Below are positions 24,458 to 29,766 of a stretch of 33,061 nucleotides of DNA, one piece after another (positions within the stretch are counted from its first letter, which is position 1; every line of letters begins with the position of its first letter). The notes under the pieces are model-generated. The model ran no database searches and was not told where the DNA came from. It worked only from the letters and a program-made list of their open reading frames with translations. This DNA comes from a virus: positions 1 through 33,061 of IMG/VR virus record IMGVR_UViG_3300025872_000178. One strand, given 5' to 3'. The position numbers and the translations under genes were made by a program.

Positions 24458-25230
24458 CCCATGGCCTCCATGAGAGCGATCTGCTCCGCCGTGTACTTGC
24501 TGGTGTCAGGAGCGTGGCGTTGTGGCTGGGGTTGGTACGACTCCTTGGGCGGAAAGATTCCAGACCATCCGCTCGCCATGGAGTGGTCAACCGCGGACGG
24601 GAACGTAGCCGCTGTGAACTCTCTGGACCACTTCGTCAGTGCCGCCTTGAGTCCGGTCTGCTTGTAACCCTCGCGACGCTCCGACTTGTACTTCAGCCAT
24701 AGCTTCACAGCCTCGAGGCAGTTCTCGGTACGAAGGCTCTCCGGCAACTCCACTCCGAAGGCAACCACCCATGGCGATATACTTGGTGTATTATTTATAA
24801 TAGGAGACGGAGACGGAGAGTTGAGTTCCGGTTGACCATGCGGTTGACCATCCGGTTGGTGGCTCGGTTCAACCGTAGTTCCAACCGCGGCTGAACCGTG
24901 GTTGACCGCTGATCTTGCAAGTGCTGATTTTAGGCCCTTTTCGCGTTGTTTGTTTCGGTACTCCTGTTGCTTCTCTCTTTCAGCCTCAAGCCTTGAGTTC
25001 CTCAAGAGACCGTCATCGCACAACTGGAACTTAGCCAGCACATCAACCGAGACTGAACCGCCAGCCAACCGCTGTTGCTTTTCGGTTTCAACCGGAATTG
25101 AACCGCGGCTCCACTGATGGCATAGCAATCGGATAAAAGCTCCGACGTCTGACTGACTCATTTCCAGCGTCCCGGCCAGAAAGTCATCCGCATAGAATTG
25201 GAACGCTGGGGATCTCTTCTTCTCGCTCAT
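24454..25230 (-). CDS. DUF1376-type replication initiator / YdaU-like protein
   Basis: From ATG 25230 (MSEKKRSPAFQFYADDFLAG...) the product is 258 residues. AFQFYADDFLAGTLEMSQSD then GAFIRLLCHQWSRGSIPVE is the DUF1376/YdaU pattern (helicase-loader/replication module of phages). The middle is a disordered linker with QPDG QPHG tetrapeptides coded by 12-bp repeats, then SPSPSP. The C-terminal helical part (ENCLEAVKLWLKYKSERREG) may bind helicase. The gene is directly upstream of dnaB with ATGA coupling. No Shine-Dalgarno precedes the start; a structured leader and a coupled uORF do. Confidence 0.85.
   Translation of the reverse strand: MSEKKRSPAFQFYADDFLAGTLEMSQSDVGAFIRLLCHQWSRGSIPVETEKQQRLAGGSVSVDVLAKFQLCDDGLLRNSRLEAEREKQQEYRNKQREKGLKSALARSAVNHGSAAVGTTVEPSHQPDGQPHGQPELNSPSPSPIINNTPSISPWVVAFGVELPESLRTENCLEAVKLWLKYKSERREGYKQTGLKAALTKWSREFTAATFPSAVDHSMASGWSGIFPPKESYQPQPQRHAPDTSKYTAEQIALMEAMG
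24829..24912. repeat. 12-bp periodic repeats inside the replication-initiator gene (origin candidate)
   Basis: Four copies at exact 12-bp steps start at 24829, 24841, 24853 and 24865: CGGTTGACCATG, CGGTTGACCATC, CGGTTGGTGGCT, CGGTTCAACCGT. Further imperfect copies or inverted CAACCG/GAACCG boxes run to about 24912, and another AACCG-rich patch lies at about 25060-25115. They encode a QPxG linker. Iterons within the initiator gene are how lambda's origin is built, so an origin is possible; slippage in a low-complexity linker is the simpler alternative. Confidence 0.55.
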
Positions 25231-25349
25231 GGTATGAAACAAAAGCACCAACCCAACCAACCCCGGGTAGCGTAGGCACAACGAAGAAGCAGAAGATGCT
25301 CCTTGAAGCCTGCCGGGATTGGCTGGGTTGATGGTTCTGGGTTGTTCAT
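25227..25349 (-). CDS. Possible 40-residue leader ORF coupled to the replication gene
   Basis: ATG 25349 to TGA 25227 gives MNNPEPSTQPIPAGFKEHLL..., ending WCFCFIP, with the TGA overlapping the ATG of the DUF1376 gene as ATGA. Codon use is not like the neighbouring genes and there is no Shine-Dalgarno; the start codon is the last base pair of one arm of the leader structure. It may be a translated regulatory uORF instead of a functional protein. Confidence 0.35.
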   Translation of the reverse strand: MNNPEPSTQPIPAGFKEHLLLLRCAYATRGWLGWCFCFIP

Positions 25350-25392
25350 TCGTTGTTTCGGGACGCTACTCCCGGTCCCTCACGCAAGGGAC
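25249..25392 (-). promoter_or_regulatory. Structured RNA leader with interlocking inverted repeats before the replication operon
   Basis: Three complementary pairs interlock. A: 25313-25330 with 25249-25266, 18 consecutive base pairs (two G-U). B: 25363-25369 with 25267-25273, 7 bp, extendable with a 2-nt bulge. C: 25349-25356 with 25278-25285, 8 bp, nested inside B. A crosses B and C, so they form a pseudoknot or compete. Two tight hairpins lie in front: 25375-25392 (GTCCCT/AGGGAC) and 25359-25374 (CGGGA/TCCCG, whose loop is the B sequence). A T-rich stretch follows A toward the ATG. This could be an attenuator, riboswitch-like element or origin. Confidence 0.6.
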
Positions 25393-25405
25393 AGTGCTGG
25401 GGATA

Positions 25406-25591
25406 CTAGCGGCGCATCAGGTTGTCAATCTGGGCGTCTGTAAGCCTGTACCGGGGCGGTTGGATCCAGCCCTTGAGGATAGCCCTCTCGACCAGTCTAG
25501 GGGCCATGACCAGAAGCTCCTTCACTTCCGCGTCCGAGAGCTTCGGGTCTCCTTGGACTTCGTTTCCTCGCTTTTTGCTGTGTAATGCCAT
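25406..25591 (-). CDS. Small helical protein
   Basis: A 61-residue protein, MALHSKKRGNEVQGDPKLSD..., then AEVKELLVMAPRLVERAILK and GWIQPPRYRLTDAQIDNLMR. It looks like a small helical DNA- or protein-binding factor; I recognise no family. It has a strong Shine-Dalgarno AAGGAGAGG 12 nt upstream of ATG 25591, inside the 3' end of the upstream HTH gene (70-nt overlap). It is the last gene before the structured leader. Confidence 0.65.
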   Translation of the reverse strand: MALHSKKRGNEVQGDPKLSDAEVKELLVMAPRLVERAILKGWIQPPRYRLTDAQIDNLMRR

Positions 25592-25806
25592 GTTGGGTAT
25601 ACGCCTCTCCTTCCATTCTGAATCCTGAACTTCCTCTGTTCAACCGTTCCCATGTCGATGCCTTTGCGGATTAACCTGATCGCGTGAGCTATACTGATTC
25701 CCCACTCTGTAGCCAGTTGCGACATGGTTTTCCACCCGCTCGGTACAACCTCCGGCTGACACGCGATAGCCTCCTTCAGGCTCTTTAGAAGTTTGGCAGA
25801 GTCCAT
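25522..25806 (-). CDS. Small HTH (winged-helix-like) DNA-binding protein
   Basis: From ATG 25806 (MDSAKLLKSLKEAIACQPEV...) the product is 94 residues. The segment SGWKTMSQLATEWGISIAHA then IRLIRKGIDMGTVEQRKFRI is an HTH with a wing (tmSQLAxEwGIS-x-A-x-x-x-I-R), and the C-terminus is a basic Ser/Thr/Lys tail. The first 21 nt overlap the metallophosphoesterase; an in-frame extension to 25890 is mostly that gene's sequence in another frame, so I chose the shorter start. Likely a regulator of the neighbouring replication unit. Confidence 0.65.
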   Translation of the reverse strand: MDSAKLLKSLKEAIACQPEVVPSGWKTMSQLATEWGISIAHAIRLIRKGIDMGTVEQRKFRIQNGRRGVYPTWHYTAKSEETKSKETRSSRTRK

Positions 25807-26534
25807 TGCTGCTCGTTCTGTGGCCACTGGTGAAGGTAGAGCTGGGCGCTGCTGTCCGAGTACTCTCCGAAGACGATGCCATGGCTCCACGCCAAGGTTG
25901 AGCGGCGGCGATGAGCGTACTCCATGGCAGGAAGATCGGCCAACGTTCCGGGGGACAGCGCGACCGGATTGTCACTCCTGCGACCGTAAGCGATACCAGC
26001 CCGGTGGGCATGAGCCACGACAACATTCCCGAAGGTCTCGGCGGAGTCTCTGAGGTAGTTCTCTCCGTAGAGGATACCGTGACCCCACTTGTAGCCTCCG
26101 AGGCTGAACCAACAATCTGGCAGGACTCCATACTTCAGGATCTTGACCCGACAATGTTTCTCGATCGGTGCCATCATCTTCTCCCAGACCGCCTCAGCGA
26201 AGCCACGGATGACCGCGTTGTGGTGGTTGAGGTATTGTCGAGCACGCTCGTCGTGGTTCCCGATCGTGAACACCGTCGGCTTGAGCTGGTTGAGGAACTT
26301 TGCGCCTTCACCGATGTCGTCGAGGTAGTCATCGGCTGCATCGGCTTGGTTGGGGTTGCCCAGTGAGCCTGCTCGGAGTGCCGCCAGATCGTATGCGTCT
26401 CCAAGATGGATAACCTCGTTTGGTTTGAAGCGTTCCCTGAAGCGTAGCACCGCCTCCAGCGCCTTAGGATTGGCTCTGGACCCATGGGAACAGCCTATGG
26501 CCATCACCCGTTTGCGGGCCTTGCTGATGTTCAC
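25785..26534 (-). CDS. Calcineurin-like metallophosphoesterase, first metal Asp replaced
   Basis: A 249-residue protein (GTG start) with motifs at: C15-S-H17-G where the usual D-x-H is expected (Asp replaced by Cys), G45-D46-x-x-D49, GNHDE at 92-96, H152, and A-H175-A-H177. The family hydrolyses phosphomono- or diesters, including nucleotides and 2',3'-cyclic ends, using two metals. In phages such enzymes may act in nucleotide or RNA metabolism or in defence evasion. The Cys15 substitution would weaken one metal site or alter the metal; H17 and the others remain. Located between small genes and the HTH gene, ahead of the replication unit. Confidence 0.85.
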   Translation of the reverse strand: MNISKARKRVMAIGCSHGSRANPKALEAVLRFRERFKPNEVIHLGDAYDLAALRAGSLGNPNQADAADDYLDDIGEGAKFLNQLKPTVFTIGNHDERARQYLNHHNAVIRGFAEAVWEKMMAPIEKHCRVKILKYGVLPDCWFSLGGYKWGHGILYGENYLRDSAETFGNVVVAHAHRAGIAYGRRSDNPVALSPGTLADLPAMEYAHRRRSTLAWSHGIVFGEYSDSSAQLYLHQWPQNEQQWTLPNF

Positions 26535-26572
26535 GAGCAGTCTTATTCAAGATTGACAAGCAATTTCCAAGC

Positions 26573-26791
26573 TTATTCAGGGAAACCGTAGCATTCTTGA
26601 ATAGTGGCGCAGACCATCGCATAGACCTCCATCAGGGCCTGCTCCGTGTTCTCGTAGTTGTGGCCGTACTTTACCTTGCAACGCAGCATCTCTCGAATCT
26701 CATCCAGTGCCATCCTGTACTCGGTGGCGTGGATGGCGTCGTAATGGAACGCATCCTCATCTGGCAGGTTGAACTTCAGGGTTGCTTGCAT
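26573..26791 (-). CDS. Small conserved phage protein of unknown function
   Basis: A 72-residue protein: MQATLKFNLPDEDAFHYDAI, HATEYRMALDEIREMLRCKV, KYGHNYENTEQALMEVYAMV. I recognise this layout (beta start FNLPxDxxxF, then DEIRxMLRxKxKY, then a helical end) as a widespread small phage protein of unknown role that usually lies among early genes. It overlaps the 54-residue gene by 35 nt and has AAGAAG as a weak ribosome site. Confidence 0.75.
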   Translation of the reverse strand: MQATLKFNLPDEDAFHYDAIHATEYRMALDEIREMLRCKVKYGHNYENTEQALMEVYAMVCATIQECYGFPE

Positions 26792-26921
26792 GGTTCTTCT
26801 TGTATTGTTCGATTTCTTCTAAGGCTATCTTGATTGCTAATGGAGTCGGTTCATCAGCACCGCATAGGATGCCAAGCCGCTCCTGCAGTCGGTACTGGAT
26901 CTCAATGTCCAGCTCGGTCAC
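26757..26921 (-). CDS. Small 54-residue helical protein
   Basis: GTG 26921 to TGA 26757 gives MTELDIEIQYRLQERLGILC..., followed by PLAIKIALEEIEQYKKNHAS. The GTG overlaps the preceding stop as GTGA, and the frame fills an otherwise empty 126-nt gap, which supports it. It is helical and charged, with no recognised domain. The end overlaps the next gene by 35 nt. Confidence 0.65.
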   Translation of the reverse strand: MTELDIEIQYRLQERLGILCGADEPTPLAIKIALEEIEQYKKNHASNPEVQPAR

Positions 26922-27448
26922 GGCACCCTCCGCAACTTCACGGCGTCTCCCTCCGGTATCACCACCGCAGCACGCAGCATGCAGGCATTGGTGACGAGCA
27001 CCGGCGTCTTGTAGAGCGCAGACAGGGCTGTGGGTTCCTTGCCATCTAGCGTGTAGCGCACCGGCAGGTTGCCCAGCGAGCAGACCAGACGGATCTGGCT
27101 AGGTCCACGGATGTCCACGGTGTCCCCGCGCACCTCGGTGTTGTTCACAAAGATCCGGATGACTCGCTGCCAACGCACCTTGTAGAGCGCAGAGTGACCG
27201 CTGGTGCTCTCCACACGATACGTTCCGGCATCAGCCTCCTGTGCCGCTGGGATCTCAAGGACGCGGTTAGTAGCGCCCGGGATTGGATGGCCACCCAGAG
27301 ACCACTGATAGTCCTCCGCGGTGTGCGGTGCTTCCAGACGCAGTGGCAGGTTCTCCAGCGCGATCTGGGCCGAAGCAGAGAAGGCAACGCAACTGACGAG
27401 TAATCCTCGGATGTTCATGTAACAAAAACTGGTCAGTGTTTGTTTCAT
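26918..27448 (-). CDS. Secreted protein with Ig-like and chitobiase-C-terminal-like domains
   Basis: From ATG 27448, which overlaps the previous stop as ATGA and follows a strong AAGGAGG, the product is 176 residues. The N-terminus (MKQTLTSFCYMNIRGLLVSC...) has basic residues and a hydrophobic stretch ending ASA-Q, a likely Sec signal cleaved at about residue 27. An Ig-like domain (about 37-95) shows Y47-x-W49, IPGATNRVLEI and D73-A-G75-x-Y77. A second beta domain (about 129-153, PVRYTLDGKEPTALS) matches chitobiase/hexosaminidase C-terminal domains. Both are glycan/surface-binding folds common in host secreted proteins. It may modify the cell surface after infection or be a virion decoration. 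Confidence 0.7.
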   Translation of the reverse strand: MKQTLTSFCYMNIRGLLVSCVAFSASAQIALENLPLRLEAPHTAEDYQWSLGGHPIPGATNRVLEIPAAQEADAGTYRVESTSGHSALYKVRWQRVIRIFVNNTEVRGDTVDIRGPSQIRLVCSLGNLPVRYTLDGKEPTALSALYKTPVLVTNACMLRAAVVIPEGDAVKLRRVP

Positions 27449-27711
27449 GGCTTGGCCTCCTTGGATGCTTTCCAATGTTGGATTAGCTTTTCTCCCCTTT
27501 CAAATAACAGGTCCCTCAGAAGCTCAATCGTATCTTTGAGTTCACGATTCTCTAGTTCCAAGCAAGTCATGCTCCTAGCCCACTGAGGCTTGAAGGTCTC
27601 GCAGTAACTGGAACCGCACCGATAGCCTTGGATCCCGTTCTGGTTGCGATCCGCAGGCAGGCCGCAGTGAGGGCAGACCAATTTGGTGGGCTCAACAATA
27701 TGGTCGCTCAC
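27445..27711 (-). CDS. Zinc-ribbon plus coiled-coil small protein
   Basis: An 88-residue protein. C13-x2-C16...C32-x4-C37 (CPHCGLP... YRCGSSYC) makes a zinc-ribbon; then residues 49-80 (CLELENRELKDTIELLRDLL) form a leucine-zipper-like coiled coil. The coil resembles that of the 29615-29872 gene (ENERLKDTIGFLLDKL). The ATG overlaps its neighbour's stop as ATGA on both sides. It could be a small regulator or scaffold; unknown function. Confidence 0.65.
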   Translation of the reverse strand: MSDHIVEPTKLVCPHCGLPADRNQNGIQGYRCGSSYCETFKPQWARSMTCLELENRELKDTIELLRDLLFERGEKLIQHWKASKEAKP

Positions 27712-27944
27712 GGCTTAGCCTCCACGATTCGGATCACCTCTGCCAGCGCCTTGGCATCTGCGGCGTGCTCTGGCTGTGTCTCCTTTGGATCAGTCCAACG
27801 TTCTCCCGTGAGCAGCGCCTCCAACTCCTCGATGCGTTCCTTGGCCTTCTCCAGTTCGTCGGCTAGTCGGTGCGCGAAGTCCGCGTCCACCACCCAGACT
27901 CCCGGGCGTGTCTGATACTCTCTGACGGTTACTCGTTCGCTCAT
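27708..27944 (-). CDS. Small coiled-coil protein, paralogue of upstream neighbour
   Basis: A 78-residue protein MSERVTVREYQTRPGVWVVD, then DFAHRLADELEKAKERIEEL. A short beta segment (GVWVVDAD) leads into a coiled coil. It resembles the 83-residue gene upstream (GKWVIETD, then HIEDEVRRLDKE), so the two look like duplicates. ATGA overlaps link it to both neighbours. Confidence 0.65.
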   Translation of the reverse strand: MSERVTVREYQTRPGVWVVDADFAHRLADELEKAKERIEELEALLTGERWTDPKETQPEHAADAKALAEVIRIVEAKP

Positions 27945-28192
27945 TTGGATTCCTTTGTAAGCATCAACTTCAGCTTCTTGTTTTCTTTCTTCATCTTCCC
28001 AAGCTCTCTTCCGAGCATTGATAGTTTGCCGTGGTATTTACATATCTGTTCGTTAAAAGACTTCGATTCCTTATCAAGTCTCCTCACCTCGTCTTCTATG
28101 TGTGCGGCACGGTCAGTTTCAATCACCCACTTGCCATCAGCGGTCTTGAACTCGTGAAGGTACAGTGTTGATTGAGCGCGTCTCTCCATCAT
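27941..28192 (-). CDS. Small coiled-coil protein
   Basis: An 83-residue protein: MMERRAQSTLYLHEFKTADG, GKWVIETD, then HIEDEVRRLDKESKSFNEQI and a lysine-rich coil (KLSMLGRELGKMKKENKKLK). Same layout as the 78-residue gene downstream, so it appears to be a paralogue with a longer, more basic coil. ATGA overlaps both sides. Function unknown. Confidence 0.65.
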   Translation of the reverse strand: MMERRAQSTLYLHEFKTADGKWVIETDRAAHIEDEVRRLDKESKSFNEQICKYHGKLSMLGRELGKMKKENKKLKLMLTKESK

Positions 28193-28464
28193 CTGGTTCC
28201 CCTCCTGTAGCGGTTGATGGTTGTCTGTGAGACTCCCAGCTTTAGTGACGCCTCGGCGGCAGATACCTCAGCAGGCAGCGCCTTGATCTGGTCTGCTATG
28301 TACTGCGGGATGCTTGGCCTTCCGATCTTGCTGGGCCTGTAGTTAACCGGGTTACGCAACTCGGCCAACTCCTGCTCCATCCGGCGTGCCTCGGCGATCA
28401 ATGACGGCATCGGAAGCTCTCTGCCCAGCAGCCGGAAGGTGTGGTTGTCTGTACGTGGTGTCAT
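28189..28464 (-). CDS. Small HTH protein
   Basis: From ATG 28464 (MTPRTDNHTFRLLGRELPMP...) the product is 91 residues. The C-terminal segment ALPAEVSAAEASLKLGVSQT then TINRYRRGTR is a helix-turn-helix with recognition helix SQTTINRYR. The middle has YRPSKIGRPSIPQYIADQIK, similar to resolvase-type HTH leader sequence (GRPS), so it may be a homeodomain-like DNA binder. Its ATG overlaps the stop of the 29-residue peptide as ATGA. Longer in-frame starts exist but would overlap that peptide gene. Confidence 0.7.
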   Translation of the reverse strand: MTPRTDNHTFRLLGRELPMPSLIAEARRMEQELAELRNPVNYRPSKIGRPSIPQYIADQIKALPAEVSAAEASLKLGVSQTTINRYRRGTR

Positions 28465-28550
28465 GCTCCGATCCTCCCGAGTACGTATCCCAGTGTCATC
28501 AGGGCCACTACTCCCCAGAGTATCAGGGCCATCTTCAGGTTCTGGTTCAT
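28461..28550 (-). CDS. 29-residue membrane peptide
   Basis: ATG 28550 to TGA 28461 encodes MNQNLKMALILWGVVALMTL then GYVLGRIGA. It is one hydrophobic helix (about residues 6-24) with a basic residue at each end. Both ends carry ATGA stop-start overlaps, with the 69-residue gene before it and the HTH gene after it, which is strong evidence that it is translated. Function unknown; possibilities are a holin-like or antiholin peptide, or an inhibitor of a host membrane protein. Confidence 0.7.
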   Translation of the reverse strand: MNQNLKMALILWGVVALMTLGYVLGRIGA

Positions 28551-28756
28551 GGCGTCTTCCCCCGTGTGTTCTTGTTGCGCCTGAACGACAGCTTGCTTCG
28601 GTGCTCGAAGGCTTTGAGTTCCTCAGCAAAGGCTGGATCGGTCAGTCCGCGACGTTGAAGCCAAGCCTTGTACTTCGCGTTCATGTATTCGGGGCTAATC
28701 ATCGGCTCCGCAGGAAGGGAGTCCGTGATCTGCATTGATGGTGGGCGCTGTCTCAT
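28547..28756 (-). CDS. Small basic protein
   Basis: From ATG 28756 (MRQRPPSMQITDSLPAEPMI...) a 69-residue protein: a helical middle (YMNAKYKAWLQRRGLTDPAF, EELKAFEHRSKLSFRR) and a basic tail (KNTRGKTP). A longer frame up to 28861 would run inside the lysozyme-like gene in another frame, so I chose the shorter start, which has an A/C-rich leader (CAACACAACACAGACACC) and no Shine-Dalgarno. Its TGA overlaps the ATG of the 29-residue peptide. Unknown function. Confidence 0.65.
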   Translation of the reverse strand: MRQRPPSMQITDSLPAEPMISPEYMNAKYKAWLQRRGLTDPAFAEELKAFEHRSKLSFRRNKNTRGKTP

Positions 28757-28805
28757 GGTGTCTGTGTTGTGTTGCGCTGCAAAGTTTGTAGGTGATGTCC
28801 ACCCC

Positions 28806-29144
28806 TCAGAAGTCGAGGCCGCTGATAGCCTTGACGTTTTTCTTCCAGTTGCGGTTGCCAACGGGATCCGCCGACTTGGGGCAGTAGCGGTCAGCGAGGA
28901 AGTCGAGGAACTTGCCGGGTTTGCCAGCGGCCTGCCAGCGACGGTGGTTGTTGCGGATGGTGTTCAAGCAGACCTTGCGAGCCTCTGTGGCGTCTTTGAC
29001 TTTGACCGACAGGATGCCGTAGGGAGCTTTGGCCCTAGCACCACCCTCAACACGGTAGATGGCGTCAGCGATGCGGTTGGCGTCTAGTGCGAGAGCGTTG
29101 GTTGCGACGAGAGCGAGCAGGACGAGATACTTGGTAAGATACAT
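28806..29144 (-). CDS. Sec-exported lysozyme-like protein (endolysin candidate)
   Basis: A 112-residue protein. The N-terminus MYLTKYLVLLALVATNALAL is a signal peptide, with cleavage likely after ALA. The remainder has ADAIYRVEGGARAKAPYGIL, then VCLNTIRNNHRRWQAAGKPG, FLDFLADRYCPKSAD and NRNWKKNV. The E33-G-G...PYGI segment is like the catalytic Glu and substrate strand of goose/SLT-type lysozymes. It would cut peptidoglycan in the periplasm, exported without a holin, or serve as a SAR-type endolysin. It lies 20 kb from the holin/spanin cassette, beside repeats in its leader. Tentative; no other endolysin is visible in the window. Confidence 0.7.
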   Translation of the reverse strand: MYLTKYLVLLALVATNALALDANRIADAIYRVEGGARAKAPYGILSVKVKDATEARKVCLNTIRNNHRRWQAAGKPGKFLDFLADRYCPKSADPVGNRNWKKNVKAISGLDF

Positions 29145-29148
29145 ACGA

Positions 29149-29175
29149 GTTACTGGTTAAGAGGTTACTGGTTAA
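29149..29175 (-). repeat. Tandem repeat in the leader of the lysozyme-like gene
   Basis: GTTACTGGTTAA occurs at 29149-29160 and again at 29164-29175, a 15-bp period. On the minus strand this reads TTAACCAGTAAC twice, ending 5 nt before the lysozyme-like ATG, where a Shine-Dalgarno would normally be. It may be an operator, a translational control site, or a -35/upstream element. Confidence 0.5.
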
Positions 29176-29217
29176 ACTAAGTCCGCGTGTGGGATGCGCG
29201 GCCCCCGTGGTGAATTT

Positions 29218-29454
29218 TTAGTCTAGGTTGTCAAAGTCTACTGTGACTCCACCTCCCAGATTCCGGTAAACCCTGCACTTGCACCCTATCACGATCGCAT
29301 CGAGATGCTTTCTGAGTCCTCGGATGTTTCCGGCAGGCAGTGACAGATCGTCTATTCTGACCATGTACCGAGGGAAGCTGCCTGCCGGAGATGGCTTGAA
29401 CGACTTGCAATGATCTAGAATCTGGTTGAGATCGTTGGTGATGCTGAAGGTCAT
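29218..29454 (-). CDS. Small protein of unknown function
   Basis: A 78-residue protein MTFSITNDLNQILDHCKSFK, then PSPAGSFPRYMVRIDDLSLP, NIRGLRKHLDAIVIGCKCRV and GGGVTVDFDNLD. Mixed alpha/beta with one helix (NIRGLRKHLDAIV) and two strands; no known motif. The leader is A/C-rich (AAGTAACCAACAACAAGAAC) without a Shine-Dalgarno. Located between the lysozyme-like gene and the coiled-coil pair. Confidence 0.65.
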   Translation of the reverse strand: MTFSITNDLNQILDHCKSFKPSPAGSFPRYMVRIDDLSLPAGNIRGLRKHLDAIVIGCKCRVYRNLGGGVTVDFDNLD

Positions 29455-29577
29455 GTTCTTGTTGTTGGTTACTTGCTACGGGGAACATGAAACCACAGGT
29501 CTCTCATGCCGTCTACAGAAAAATACAGAAATCTTTCAGCACAGTTCTGACTAGTGTTTACGGGCCTGTCGTGCGTG

Positions 29578-29766
29578 TCAGGACTGCGGCACCTTGCGGA
29601 ACTTCGCTTGGAACTCAGCCGTCCTGCGGATGTAGAGCTTTCCGTTTCGCTCGTAGACCGTGGCCCGCTCCTTCATCTCGCCCACCCTTAGCTCCGCCTC
29701 GCCCCACACGTCCACCACGGTGCTTGGTTTTGTCTTGCACTCCCAGAAGTCGTTCTTCGTTTTCAT
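29578..29766 (-). CDS. Small basic protein overlapping a coiled-coil gene
   Basis: A 62-residue protein MKTKNDFWECKTKPSTVVDV, WGEAELRVGEMKERATVYER, NGKLYIRRTAEFQAKFRK. The third codon positions are strongly G/C in this frame and less so in the overlapping frame, so it is likely the real frame of 29578-29766. It starts inside the coiled-coil gene in the +1 frame. Beta-hairpin-like ERNGKLYIRR followed by a helix; no family recognised. Confidence 0.6.
   Translation of the reverse strand: MKTKNDFWECKTKPSTVVDVWGEAELRVGEMKERATVYERNGKLYIRRTAEFQAKFRKVPQS

Noticed and set aside
25359-25392. Tandem hairpins as a terminator for the gene at 25406-25591
   Set aside because: Stems are 5-6 bp and no T-tract follows; the later T-rich stretch follows the long A stem instead and lies close to the replication gene start.
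28561-28861. Longer start for the small basic protein
   Set aside because: The added codons read the lysozyme-like gene in another frame and have no ribosome site; ATG 28756 preferred.
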